From assembly GCA_014238945.1 (NCBI GenBank), contig JABAAB010000051.1, positions 1 through 64,000 of the forward strand: a stretch of DNA of 64,000 nucleotides. Reading direction: 5' to 3'. The notes below the pieces were generated by a model that was not told the origin of the DNA, searched no databases, and was given only the letters and a program-made list of their open reading frames with translations. Position 1 is the stretch's first letter; each line of letters begins with the position of its first letter. This stretch comes from Lysobacterales bacterium (GTDB lineage: Bacteria; Pseudomonadota; Gammaproteobacteria; Xanthomonadales; SZUA-36). Position numbers and translations under genes: made by a program. Positions 18,545 to 27,649 of this stretch are shown in pieces.

Positions 18545-19156
18545 ATGAAAAATTCCTCCCGCACGACCGTATTGCTGCTTCTGATGGCCATACTGACCGG
18601 CTGCAGCTGGTTTGGCAAAGATGAACCGGAATACCTGGACAGCGTGGAGGGTGAACCGCTGCAGATCCCCGAGGGATTGGATTCCCCCATTGGTGCACGC
18701 CCGGTAGTTATTTCTGCACCAAAGATGAGAACCCCGACCGGGGATGAACTGGAGCCTATGCCACCGCGTGTTGTCAGCACGGCCGGCAAACAGGATACCA
18801 ATACCTTTATGGCCTGGTCGGCAGAGGGTGTGTATCTTATGGTAAAGGATTCACCCGAAAGCGTTGCTCGCAGACTACGGTTTGCGATTGAACGAAGTGG
18901 TATGAATTTGCTTGAAAGAGATGATACTGGTGCGCACAAGTTTCAATACCGGCATGAAAGAATCTCCGAGGATGGTTTTTTCAAAAAAATGATGTTCTGG
19001 CGTGATGGCCCGGCAGACTATTCCGGTACCTATCGTACCGGCTTGAGCGCCGATGGTGAAGAAACCCGCGTATACCTGTTTTATCCGGATGGAAGGTCCT
19101 GTGACACACAGGCTGCCGAGGTGGTGCTGGGTGTTTTTATGGAGCGTCTCGGCTAG
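18545..19156 (+). CDS. BamC-like outer-membrane lipoprotein
   Basis: This 203-residue lipoprotein has signal peptide MKNSSRTTVLLLLMAILTGC with the acylated Cys at residue 20. Residues about 85-200 resemble one BamC helix-grip domain (SPESVARRLRFAIERSGM, then LLERDDTGAHKF). E. coli BamC has two such domains and about 344 residues; this has one. With bcp upstream, an orthologous position is likely. BamC is a non-essential subunit of the beta-barrel assembly complex. Similarity is weak, so the name is tentative. Confidence 0.6.
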   Translation: MKNSSRTTVLLLLMAILTGCSWFGKDEPEYLDSVEGEPLQIPEGLDSPIGARPVVISAPKMRTPTGDELEPMPPRVVSTAGKQDTNTFMAWSAEGVYLMVKDSPESVARRLRFAIERSGMNLLERDDTGAHKFQYRHERISEDGFFKKMMFWRDGPADYSGTYRTGLSADGEETRVYLFYPDGRSCDTQAAEVVLGVFMERLG

Positions 19157-19225
19157 TAAGCCCCGGGTGAATCGGGCAGGGTGAATCGGACCGGGTGATT
19201 TCAGCAAGGACCCGCAGGGGAGTGG

Positions 19226-19549
19226 TCAGCGTTCCAGTAATGCCAGTTTGCCTTCTTTACCATCCCACTCGGTTGCGTCTTCCGGTGGTTCTCCCGCCTC
19301 GGTAATAACCGGCCAGATCAAGGATAGTTCTGCATTGAGTTCAATAAAATGATCCTGTCCCTCGGGTAAATCATCTTCGGGATAAATGGCCTCGGCGGGA
19401 CATTCGGGTTCACACAGTGTGCAGTCAATACACTCCTCAGGGTCTATGGTCAGGAAATTGGGTCCTTCGTGGAAACAATCGACCGGACAGACTTCCACGC
19501 AATCCGTATATTTACACTTGATGCAGTTTTCAGTTACAACGAAGGTCAT
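19226..19549 (-). CDS. fdxA: Seven-iron ferredoxin FdxA (3Fe-4S plus 4Fe-4S)
   Basis: This 107-residue electron carrier has two cluster motifs: [18 protein letters not shown] at 9-26 and [12 protein letters not shown] at about 40-51, followed by an acidic tail. Spacing and length are those of the 7Fe FdxA ferredoxins. It is encoded alone, convergent with the BamC-like gene. Confidence 0.93.
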   Translation of the reverse strand: MTFVVTENCIKCKYTDCVEVCPVDCFHEGPNFLTIDPEECIDCTLCEPECPAEAIYPEDDLPEGQDHFIELNAELSLIWPVITEAGEPPEDATEWDGKEGKLALLER

Positions 19550-19700
19550 CGCGCCTTATTCCTTTTTTCGTGGATCAATGACCAGTGGATTGGCCAAAGC
19601 AGAAGGATACTAAATTTGCTCATCGAGTCACAGCAGTATTGTGCAATTGTCAGTATTAATAAACCGCTGGTAAATTCATGATCTATGTCATGACCTCAAT

Positions 19701-19729
19701 TTGAAAACCTGCTATTATTGGAGCATAAT
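19701..19729 (+). promoter_or_regulatory. Candidate sigma-70 promoter of the glycan operon
   Basis: TTGAAA (19701-19706) and CATAAT (19724-19729) are separated by exactly 17 bases, about 90 bases before the first gene of the operon. Each hexamer matches consensus at five of six positions. Confidence 0.6.
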
Positions 19730-19819
19730 TAACGTATAAATCAAGCGATGTTCCACGTGTTTTCGGGGTGGTAAATCGCGGTCAGTGTACCGAAGGGTCT
19801 ATACGACTAGGAAGTTGTT

Positions 19820-21097
19820 ATGTCCTACACGCCACGTGCGAATTTGAAGTCATCTTTTCAATCCAAGCCCAAAGTGCAATCGCCAAAACAGCTCCGGTTC
19901 CTGCTTTACAGCCATGACTCAGTTGGTCTCGGTCATCTGCGTCGCAACCTGGCCATCGCCGGTCAGCTCTCAACATCGTTTCCCGGTGCCAATGTGCTGA
20001 TTATGACCGGTTCCCCATGCGCAACCCAGTTTTCCCTTCCAGCCAATACGGACCTGATAAAAATACCGTCAATTTACAAAAATAGTGAAGGTGCATATGA
20101 GACCCTGAATTTCTCAGGTTCGCTGCATAAAACACTGGAATTCCGAAGCCGGATGATACTTGAAACATTACGTTCATTCGGGCCTCATCTTCTGATCATG
20201 GATCATCAATTAGCGGGTCTCAAGGGTGAAGGACGGGACATGCTGTGGGAAGCAAAAAAGAGAGGTATTCTGACCTTGTATGGCTTGAGAGATGTCAAGG
20301 ACAGCCCCAAGGTAGTGGTACGTCATTGGGATAATGCCGAAAACCGAAAGATTCTGAACGAAGTTTATGATTGTGTCTGTGTTTATGGCACCAAGGACGT
20401 GTTTGACCCCGTGGAATCATATGCTCCCATGCTCAATGACGTGAAACGCCTGGAATATACCGGTTACATAGTTTCCCCGGTCAGTCAGTCACATGAAAAT
20501 CCATCAGAGGCAAAGAGAAAAAAGGTCCTGGTAACATTTGGTGGCGGAAGTGACGGGGAACAGCGGGCACATCGATACCTGGATGCTTTGGCGGGTAGGG
20601 AAGTGGAATGGGATAGCGACATTTACACCGGTCCATTGATGGACGCAAGTGTGCGGCAGCAGATTCGAAACAGGGCCAATAAAATTCAACCCATCGGTTC
20701 GGTTAAGGTGCATGGGTTCCACCCCGATTTTCCGGCCCTGTTACAAACCGCAGACGCCGTGGTCAGCATGGCGGGTTACAACAGCTGTGCTGAAATACTT
20801 CAAAGTGGTGTACCGGCAGTGCTGTTGCCCCGTTCTTTTCCCCGCAAGGAACAGTTGATCCGTGCTACCCGGATTGCAGAGCTGGGGTGGGTCAGCGTAA
20901 TGCCGAAGGAAAATCCTGACCCGCGGACCCTGTTTGGGAAAGTCGAGGCTGCATTGGAGATGCCGCGCCAGCACCATACAGAAGCTGATTTGGGTGGACT
21001 GGAAAGGTTGAGTGAGATTGTAACTGAGCTTTTAGCGGATGCTGGTCTTCTTTCCGACTTCTCACATACTGATATACAATCAAATAAGGAAGTGTAA
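19820..21097 (+). CDS. MurG-like glycosyltransferase (COG4671 type), first gene of the glycan operon
   Basis: This 425-residue GT-B fold protein begins its fold at FLLYSHDSVGLGHLRRNLA, a UDP-sugar transferase start with the GxGH-like loop. It has the C-terminal nucleotide-sugar region MAGYNSCAEILQSGVPAVLL seen in the MurG/GT28 group. The middle lacks the usual MurG membrane patch, so it is probably soluble. It matches what I know as predicted glycosyltransferases of COG4671, whose substrate is not established. AGGAAG sits before the ATG. The next gene starts 11 bases after the stop. Confidence 0.78.
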   Translation: MSYTPRANLKSSFQSKPKVQSPKQLRFLLYSHDSVGLGHLRRNLAIAGQLSTSFPGANVLIMTGSPCATQFSLPANTDLIKIPSIYKNSEGAYETLNFSGSLHKTLEFRSRMILETLRSFGPHLLIMDHQLAGLKGEGRDMLWEAKKRGILTLYGLRDVKDSPKVVVRHWDNAENRKILNEVYDCVCVYGTKDVFDPVESYAPMLNDVKRLEYTGYIVSPVSQSHENPSEAKRKKVLVTFGGGSDGEQRAHRYLDALAGREVEWDSDIYTGPLMDASVRQQIRNRANKIQPIGSVKVHGFHPDFPALLQTADAVVSMAGYNSCAEILQSGVPAVLLPRSFPRKEQLIRATRIAELGWVSVMPKENPDPRTLFGKVEAALEMPRQHHTEADLGGLERLSEIVTELLADAGLLSDFSHTDIQSNKEV

Positions 21098-21108
21098 GCC
21101 AAAGAAAG

Positions 21109-22404
21109 GTGAAAATGTGTAGCGCTACTACCGCAGTTGCGGATCTGGTGCGCAGAGACCGCAACATTCCTGGTCTTGGACTGTTGTTGGACTCAGCGGC
21201 GTTGCTTGATGCACTGAATTGTCGGGGTTACGCACTGAATGTTGAGGCAATAAGCCCCAACTATCTGCGTTACAAGGCCGGTATGAACTGCCTCGTACGC
21301 TATGAACTGTCCATGGCTGGCAAATTGGTGACCGGGTATGCAAAGGCGCATGGTGCAGATGCAGATGCCAAACTGAGTAAAGCCATAGAGCGTCCCATGG
21401 TAGATGGTGTTTCGGGACCGGGCCGGATGATTTTGGCAGGCCAGAAAATTATCGTTTCTACATTTCCCAATGACGCCAAACTTCCAAGTCTGTTACGGCT
21501 TGGCGACGATTCTTTTCGGCACCGAATATTTGGCCGTGTATTTGACCAGGATCCCAATTGGCATGGTACGAGAATCACACGGGTATTGAATTACAAGCCG
21601 GAGCGCCGTTTCGTTGCACGAATTACGGCTGCAAATGGTGCCTCGGCCCTGACAAAATTTTACACCAACAGTGGCTTTTTAAAGGCCCGTGGAGTCAGCC
21701 GCAAGTTGTATGGAGACAAGTGGTACCGGGCTCCACAAATTGCAGGCATGTCAAAAAAACATGCCGTTATTGCCTATCACTGGTTGGAGGGATCCTCACT
21801 AAGGGATTTGCTCAATGAGAGAGCAATGAGCAAGTCGGACATCGCGTCTATGGCCATTGTGTTGGCGGAGTTTCATGCTTCCAAACCGCGTGGTCTGGTC
21901 GAGCAAGATCTGTCGGTGCAGGCCAGGAGATTGAAGGCAATCGGAGATCAGGTTGGTTGGCTTCTTCCTCATTTGAAACAAAGAGCAACGATTCTGGCCA
22001 CGGAATTTGCCGAGTGGCTGGGGAACCTGAAATTTACTGCCCGGCCCATTCATGGCGATTTCTATGACAAGCAGGTGGTTGTCAATGATGGAGAGGTCAT
22101 TCTGATCGACCTTGATGCTGTCGCACTGGGCAACCCTCTGGCAGATTTGGGGAGCTATGTGGCCCATTTGTACCGGCATCAGGTCAGCGATGGCCTGAAT
22201 GGGGAAGAGGTGGAAATGCAGCAGAAGACATTGGTCAGCAGCTACGAATCGGCAGCGGGTAAGATCAATGCCGCCCAATTGAAAAAATATACGGGCCTCT
22301 CACTGTTCAGTTTGCTCCATCATCCATTTCGTGACTGGTCAGATGATTGGCCTGAACAGACTGAAAAGTTACTGGAAAGGGTCGAATCCTTGTTTTTGTG
22401 CTGA
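21109..22404 (+). CDS. Aminoglycoside-phosphotransferase-fold protein (first copy)
   Basis: This 431-residue protein has the catalytic signature PIHGDFYDKQVVV (Brenner motif, with Asp in place) and metal-binding LIDLDAVALGNPLADLGSY, both typical of APH/choline-kinase-like enzymes. The N-lobe is divergent, with no clear glycine loop. In sugar operons such kinases phosphorylate sugars or ethanolamine. The C-terminal third of a similar kinase fold occurs again at 24767-25897, and both flank the GT4 genes, pointing to phosphorylated or activated sugar intermediates. The stop lies 22 bases before the GT4 start. Confidence 0.72.
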   Translation: MKMCSATTAVADLVRRDRNIPGLGLLLDSAALLDALNCRGYALNVEAISPNYLRYKAGMNCLVRYELSMAGKLVTGYAKAHGADADAKLSKAIERPMVDGVSGPGRMILAGQKIIVSTFPNDAKLPSLLRLGDDSFRHRIFGRVFDQDPNWHGTRITRVLNYKPERRFVARITAANGASALTKFYTNSGFLKARGVSRKLYGDKWYRAPQIAGMSKKHAVIAYHWLEGSSLRDLLNERAMSKSDIASMAIVLAEFHASKPRGLVEQDLSVQARRLKAIGDQVGWLLPHLKQRATILATEFAEWLGNLKFTARPIHGDFYDKQVVVNDGEVILIDLDAVALGNPLADLGSYVAHLYRHQVSDGLNGEEVEMQQKTLVSSYESAAGKINAAQLKKYTGLSLFSLLHHPFRDWSDDWPEQTEKLLERVESLFLC

Positions 22405-22426
22405 TATGGCATTGGAGTCCAAATTA

Positions 22427-23662
22427 ATGAGCAGCATTCCGAGGATCGGCTATGTTCTTAAAGTGTATCCACGCACCTCACAGACATTTGTGCTAACAGA
22501 AATCCTTGCGCACGAGAAGGCAGGGTTACCCATCGATATCTTCTCCTTGCGGCGAACCGACGATGTACGTTTTCACGCCGCCCTGTCCCGGGTTCGTTCC
22601 CCCGTGTTTCAAATTGCTCGCGTGAGCACCAAGGCAACCGTGGTGTTGCGTGAACTCCGGGATCATGGACAGCACCTGCCCGGCTTGTGGGATGTGGTCA
22701 GGGAAAGCGGGGCCAACTCCGAAGACCTGTTGCAGGCGGCGCGTCTTTCACGTTATGTCATGGATCGAAACATTGTTCATCTGCACGCGCATTTCGGAAC
22801 GGTCGCAACCGTTGTTGCCCGGCTGGTCATGAAGATTACCGGAGTCAGTTATTCATTTACTGCGCATGCCAAGGACATATTTCATCAGATTGTTGATGAA
22901 GAGGTATTAAGAAATAAACTGTTGGATGCCGCTGGTGTGATTACCGTCAGCCAGTTCAATGTGAATTATCTGAAAGACAAGTATGCGGATGCTTCAGGTG
23001 GTGTGAGACTGGTTTACAACGGACTGGACCTGGAGCAGTTCAGGTTTGAACAGGGCGGTGAGCGTTCATCCGTAATACTGGCGGTGGGAAGGTTGGTGGA
23101 GAAAAAGGGATTCGGTCATCTGGTAGCAGCCTGCGCGTTGTTGCGCGCAAGGGGTGTCCGGTTTCGTTGCGAAATCGTTGGCGGCGGTGTACTTGAACCG
23201 GAACTGATTCAACAGATTCGTGAACTGGATCTGGAGGACTGTGTACTGCTCGAGGGACCCATGTCCCAGGAAGATGTGAAAAAAAGAATCAGCCGGGCAA
23301 CATTGCTCGCTGCTCCATGTGTGCATGCGCGGGACCAGGACCGGGATGGGCTACCCACGATATTACTGGAAGCCATGGCAATGGGCACACCCTGTATATC
23401 GACACCGGTGACTGGAATTCCGGAAATCGTCTTTCATGAACAGACAGGCCTTATGGTTCCAGAGCGTAATGAAACAGTATTGGCAGATGCCTGTGAACGC
23501 TTGCTTTCTGATCGCAAACTTGCTGTTGAACTGAGTGCAAATGCAAGACAGTTGATTGAGAGTCAATTTGATATTGAAAGGAATACAGCAGAGATTCGGG
23601 CGTTTTTCTCCCAAAAGGCGGGTGTGGATTTACTCCCTGCTCAGGACCAGAGTGAGCGCTGA
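22427..23662 (+). CDS. GT4-family glycosyltransferase
   Basis: This protein of about 411 residues has an N-terminal Rossmann lobe beginning RIGYVLKVYPRTSQTFVLTE and a C-lobe with AVGRLVEKKGFGHLV and LEAMAMGTPCISTPVTGIPE, the GT4 donor-binding E-x7-E region. GT4 enzymes add hexoses with retention. The ATG at 22427 has GGAG 9 bases upstream; two in-frame alternatives (22331, 22406) lack one. Its end overlaps the next gene. Confidence 0.85.
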   Translation: MSSIPRIGYVLKVYPRTSQTFVLTEILAHEKAGLPIDIFSLRRTDDVRFHAALSRVRSPVFQIARVSTKATVVLRELRDHGQHLPGLWDVVRESGANSEDLLQAARLSRYVMDRNIVHLHAHFGTVATVVARLVMKITGVSYSFTAHAKDIFHQIVDEEVLRNKLLDAAGVITVSQFNVNYLKDKYADASGGVRLVYNGLDLEQFRFEQGGERSSVILAVGRLVEKKGFGHLVAACALLRARGVRFRCEIVGGGVLEPELIQQIRELDLEDCVLLEGPMSQEDVKKRISRATLLAAPCVHARDQDRDGLPTILLEAMAMGTPCISTPVTGIPEIVFHEQTGLMVPERNETVLADACERLLSDRKLAVELSANARQLIESQFDIERNTAEIRAFFSQKAGVDLLPAQDQSER

Positions 23663-24764
23663 GTTGAACCGCGCAGATGATCAGGCGGTGGTGCTTTCCG
23701 TAAACCAGGACCCTGGGATTGGCCCGGGACGTACAAAAGGGGCGGCGGTGCATCTGCGTTCAATGCGAGAGGCCTTTGCCGGTCTGGGCGCAACCTGTAT
23801 AGGAATCGATGAGCCTGAGAGTGACTCACTCACTGAAACACTGGCTGATTATCTGAAACAAGGACCCATTGATTTGATCTATGAGCGGTATGCGCTGGGC
23901 AAGTCTGCCACCGCAAGATTTGCCGCCGAACATGGAATACCCCTGGTGTTGGAGGTGAATGCACCCTTGTCGGAGGAACAGGATCGCTGGCGTGGCGGTT
24001 CTGATGAAACTGAAGATGCCAGTCATGATGCGTTTGTCATGCGCACCGCCTGTAAGGTCATTTCGGTTTCAAGCGATGTCGCGCGGTATGCGATATTGCG
24101 TGGTGCAGATGCGGATCGTGTTCAGGTGTTACCCAACGGCATAGATGTCGACCGGTTCAACCCGGGAATACGCGTTAATTCGGTTCGTGGCTCATTTTTT
24201 CCTGCCGATCGATTCGTAATTGGCTTTCATGGTCGTCTGAGACCGTGGCATGGGTTTGACATGTTATTGGCCGTTGTTCGAAAACTGCTGGAGCAGGGTC
24301 GAAATATTCATCTTTTGGTGGTGGGGGAAGGTGAGTTTGAAGGACTTGATCAACTACCGGGTGGACGTTACTCCCGCCTGGGGTGGCAAGCCCACCACGA
24401 CGTTCCAAAATTTGTGGCTGCTTTCGATGCATTGCCTCTTACCTATCATGCGGACTTGCCATGCTATTTCTCGCCATTGAAACTAATGGAGGCCATGGCC
24501 TGTGGCGTTGTTCCTCTGGTACCTGATCTGGGAGATTTGGCCACCGTTGTAAAGCACCGGGAAACGGGTCTTGTTTATCGGGCAGACGATCAGGATCAAC
24601 TTCTGCGGGGACTGGAATTATTGATCGAAGACAAGACCATGCGTGATGAAATTGCTCATCGTGCAGCCTTGAAAGCCGGTCACCATAGCTGGAAAAAGAT
24701 TGCGAGTGTTGTTTTTGACTCCGCAGCAGAATATGTGGCGGCCCGTGGGAGTTCCAGGCATTAG
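23652..24764 (+). CDS. Second GT4-family glycosyltransferase
   Basis: This protein of about 370 residues has KGAAVHLRSMREAFAGLG for the acceptor-side helix, LVLEVNAPL, NGIDVDRFNPG and a donor lobe with GFHGRLRPWHGFDML and SPLKLMEAMACGVVPL. I prefer the GTG at 23652 (AGGA five bases upstream, 11-base overlap with the previous stop). An ATG at 23556 would overlap by 107 bases. The stop is 2 bases from the next ATG. Confidence 0.8.
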   Translation: MSAELNRADDQAVVLSVNQDPGIGPGRTKGAAVHLRSMREAFAGLGATCIGIDEPESDSLTETLADYLKQGPIDLIYERYALGKSATARFAAEHGIPLVLEVNAPLSEEQDRWRGGSDETEDASHDAFVMRTACKVISVSSDVARYAILRGADADRVQVLPNGIDVDRFNPGIRVNSVRGSFFPADRFVIGFHGRLRPWHGFDMLLAVVRKLLEQGRNIHLLVVGEGEFEGLDQLPGGRYSRLGWQAHHDVPKFVAAFDALPLTYHADLPCYFSPLKLMEAMACGVVPLVPDLGDLATVVKHRETGLVYRADDQDQLLRGLELLIEDKTMRDEIAHRAALKAGHHSWKKIASVVFDSAAEYVAARGSSRH

Positions 24765-24766
24765 AT

Positions 24767-25897
24767 ATGCCAGTAGCCGACATACAGTTTTCACCGGAAT
24801 CAAGTGGGTTGTTACAACAGGCCCTTTCACGACTAATGAAATGGCGGGTGGCCCGGGAACAGGTTATGCGGGTTGCAGTCGGGCGTGAAGGCGATATCCA
24901 ATTCGAGACCGATGAAAACGGGAACCAACGATGGTTTGATTTCCATCACGGTGAAATATCCGAACTCCATCCGGCCAGGGACAAAAAGGTACGATTGTGC
25001 AGGGTGTTGAGCGATGAAAACTTGGCAGGTGAACTGGCGGTAATCAGTTATCGCCCTGGCAGGCGCATTGTCCTGTGTGCCCCGTCCGGGTGTGCGGGTA
25101 TCGAATCTGGCTACATCAAAAAGGGGTTTAGAAAAAATAAGGGCAAACAGGCCGCTGACCGTTATGCAATCGCGGTGTCTGCCAATGTCCATGGTGGCTT
25201 TGAGGTACCTAAATTACTCGATTATGACGAGGCCAATGACTGTCTGGTGATAACCAGGACAGAGGGAATGTCTCCCGGGACAACAGAGCAAGATATCGGG
25301 ACATGGACACGAATCGGTTCGGGCCTGGCTCATTTTCAGAAGTTCAAGCCCGGGTTTGATCTTTCAATATTCTCCTGGCGTGAAGAACTGGCTGTTCTGG
25401 ACGAGCGGGCCAGGCGTTTCATACTGGTAATGACCGCGTTGCCGGATGAGTGGCAAGCAGGTCGTGAACGATTGCAAAGGGCAGCAATGGCACTGCCCGG
25501 GTCATCTCTGAAGCTGACCCACAGGGATTTGCACGACAGGCAGTTTATCGTTTCGGGGAAAATCATCAGCCTGCTGGATTTTGACCTGCTGTGTCTGGCA
25601 GATGAGGCCCTTGATGCCGGAAATCTCCTGGCCCACATGAGGCTCCGGTCATTTCAGCGCAACCATTCCGACCCTGGATCAGGGCTATTGTCCTGCCAAC
25701 AGGCATTTCTCAATGCACTTGGGCGGAATCAGGAACCCAGTTTCAATCATCGTCTGTTTTTCTACCAGGCCACAACCTTTTACCGGCTGGCTCTCCTGTA
25801 CGCATTACGGCCTCGATGGGCAAATTTGACTGATATGTTGATCAGTGAAGGGGCCCGTTGTCTGGATAAGGTGGATGAAACAGGGTTGGAATCATGA
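24767..25897 (+). CDS. Aminoglycoside-phosphotransferase-fold protein (second copy)
   Basis: This 376-residue protein has the kinase signature KLTHRDLHDRQFIVSG with catalytic Asp, followed by ISLLDFDLLCLADEALDAGNL holding the metal Asp. Compared with the copy at 21109, the Brenner His-x-Asp is HRDLHD rather than HGDFYD. It probably phosphorylates a sugar or polyol of the same pathway, or, if the N-lobe is inactive, a partner protein. The ATGA overlap with the barrel gene (25894) suggests translational coupling. Confidence 0.7.
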   Translation: MPVADIQFSPESSGLLQQALSRLMKWRVAREQVMRVAVGREGDIQFETDENGNQRWFDFHHGEISELHPARDKKVRLCRVLSDENLAGELAVISYRPGRRIVLCAPSGCAGIESGYIKKGFRKNKGKQAADRYAIAVSANVHGGFEVPKLLDYDEANDCLVITRTEGMSPGTTEQDIGTWTRIGSGLAHFQKFKPGFDLSIFSWREELAVLDERARRFILVMTALPDEWQAGRERLQRAAMALPGSSLKLTHRDLHDRQFIVSGKIISLLDFDLLCLADEALDAGNLLAHMRLRSFQRNHSDPGSGLLSCQQAFLNALGRNQEPSFNHRLFFYQATTFYRLALLYALRPRWANLTDMLISEGARCLDKVDETGLES

Positions 25898-27630
25898 ACA
25901 GGTCCAGCAGCCATGCAGTGATCTGGTTAATAAGCTGCCTGCAATTCGCTGCAGTAGTATCCGCAAACGAATTTGAAGAGATTGTGCCCGGGCACTGGTT
26001 GGAAGTGCGTGGTGGCCTGGATGAAAAGGGTGTTTTCCAGGCCCAACGCGTCAACCTGATTGAACCGGAAAGTGAGGAGGTGCTGATCGGAACAATTACC
26101 GAGACTGACGGGACAGAACAGATCACGCTGTTGGGTCAGATGGCACAAATTTCAGAGAAAACCCGCTTCAACAAGGTAACAGCCGGACAATTGGCCAATT
26201 TGCGGGTTAAGGTTGAAGGTCACTATCGTGGACCCAAGCGCTTTTCCATAAGAAAAATCACCACACGCGGACCGGGGCGCGAGCGTGTATCCGGGCCGGT
26301 GAGCGAAATCAGAAAAATTGATAACGGCTACTCATTCAGGATTATGAATTTTGAGGTGATGGTACCCGGGGATGCTGACTTTCGTCATGAAAAACCGGTT
26401 GATCAGTACGCCGTAGTGTCCATGAACCTGGCGGTACCCGCAGGAAAGCAACTATCCGAGGACGATCAGTTCGGCGAAGGATGGAGTATGGGTCAACGGC
26501 TACGGTTTACCACCCTGCTGGAGGCACGATACAAGACGGAGTACAACTACAATCTCAGTGACCCCCGTGATGAAGACCTGGAAGATTCCGCCGTTTCGAT
26601 CCGTGGCAGATTCGTCCTTTCACCGGGCAATTACGGTATGTCAGGTCAATTTGAATTTCGCCATACCCAATTGAGGAGAAATGAAGAGTCATTGGGAACC
26701 GTCAGCATTGACGATACGCGAATCGGTGAGAGTTTTGTTATTTGGGATGATCCCTTTGATATCGATTTCGATATTCAGGCCGGACGCATGGATTTTGATG
26801 ATCGTCGGGAGTGGATCTATGACCAAAACCTGGACGGTGTACGAATTTATTGGAGAGTTTCGCAATGGCTGGCTGAGCTTTCCGCAACAACAACACTGTC
26901 TGATGGAAAACTCAGAGATGAAAATACCAATAATTTTGTCGCCTATTTTTCCGATTTTGAGCGCCGGTTTGCAGCCTATGCCATCTATCGGGATACGGAT
27001 AGTCCGGTTGAAGAATCTGTCCTTCACGTGGGTGCCCGTGCGTTTGTCGACTGGCCACCCAGACATGAAAGCTGGTTTGAAGTTTCCCGGATGAGCGGTA
27101 GCCGTGGAGAAACGGATTTGCACGGTTGGGGTTTTGATCTGGGCACTACCCGAAAAATTGGGGAAAGATGGTTTCTTACAGCTTCGTGGGCATGGGGACA
27201 GGGTGATGAAAATAACCGTGATGGCAGCGATGGAAATTTTCGCCAGACACGGTTACAGGACAACAACGGAAAATTTGCAGGGGTTACATCTTTTCGATAC
27301 TACGGCGAAATGGTAGATCCCGAACTGGCCAATATGCACATTGGTACTCTTGGAATCGGTTTTCGCGCTTCAAGCGAGATTTCATTCGACCTGGTGGGGC
27401 ATTATTATCGCCAGGACAAGGCTGTACGCAGAATCATTGATTCTGATATTGATCAAAAACCCAATGGGATTGACCATGAATTGGGCTTGGAGATTGACGC
27501 GATTGTTGGTTGGCGTCCTGTTCGTGCCTGGGATTTTGAGCTTGTACTGGGGCGATTCAAGCCCGGCAAGGCGTTTCTGATAGATGATGATGCCTGGGTA
27601 GGGAAACTGCAGCTGCGTTATCGCTACTGA
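25894..27630 (+). CDS. AlgE-like outer-membrane exporter barrel with N-terminal OB-like repeats
   Basis: This 578-residue protein has a signal peptide (about 1-24), then about 130 residues of two OB-like beta repeats (LIGTITETDGTEQI and VSGPVSEIRKIDNG), then a beta barrel of about 400 residues. The barrel region resembles the alginate-export (AlgE) family, for example WAWGQGDENNRDGSDGNFRQ and GTLGIGFR; AlgE conducts anionic polysaccharide across the outer membrane. It is the last gene of the plus-strand operon and its start overlaps the kinase stop. It probably secretes the glycan made by the upstream enzymes. The N-terminal repeats are an unusual addition. Confidence 0.75.
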   Translation: MNRSSSHAVIWLISCLQFAAVVSANEFEEIVPGHWLEVRGGLDEKGVFQAQRVNLIEPESEEVLIGTITETDGTEQITLLGQMAQISEKTRFNKVTAGQLANLRVKVEGHYRGPKRFSIRKITTRGPGRERVSGPVSEIRKIDNGYSFRIMNFEVMVPGDADFRHEKPVDQYAVVSMNLAVPAGKQLSEDDQFGEGWSMGQRLRFTTLLEARYKTEYNYNLSDPRDEDLEDSAVSIRGRFVLSPGNYGMSGQFEFRHTQLRRNEESLGTVSIDDTRIGESFVIWDDPFDIDFDIQAGRMDFDDRREWIYDQNLDGVRIYWRVSQWLAELSATTTLSDGKLRDENTNNFVAYFSDFERRFAAYAIYRDTDSPVEESVLHVGARAFVDWPPRHESWFEVSRMSGSRGETDLHGWGFDLGTTRKIGERWFLTASWAWGQGDENNRDGSDGNFRQTRLQDNNGKFAGVTSFRYYGEMVDPELANMHIGTLGIGFRASSEISFDLVGHYYRQDKAVRRIIDSDIDQKPNGIDHELGLEIDAIVGWRPVRAWDFELVLGRFKPGKAFLIDDDAWVGKLQLRYRY

Positions 27631-27649
27631 ACACAATTGATGGCGCGGG

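Noticed and set aside
19163..19200. Short imperfect tandem repeat (GGGTGAATCGG type)
   Set aside because: Only two or three copies in a gap between convergent genes; no structure or known role.
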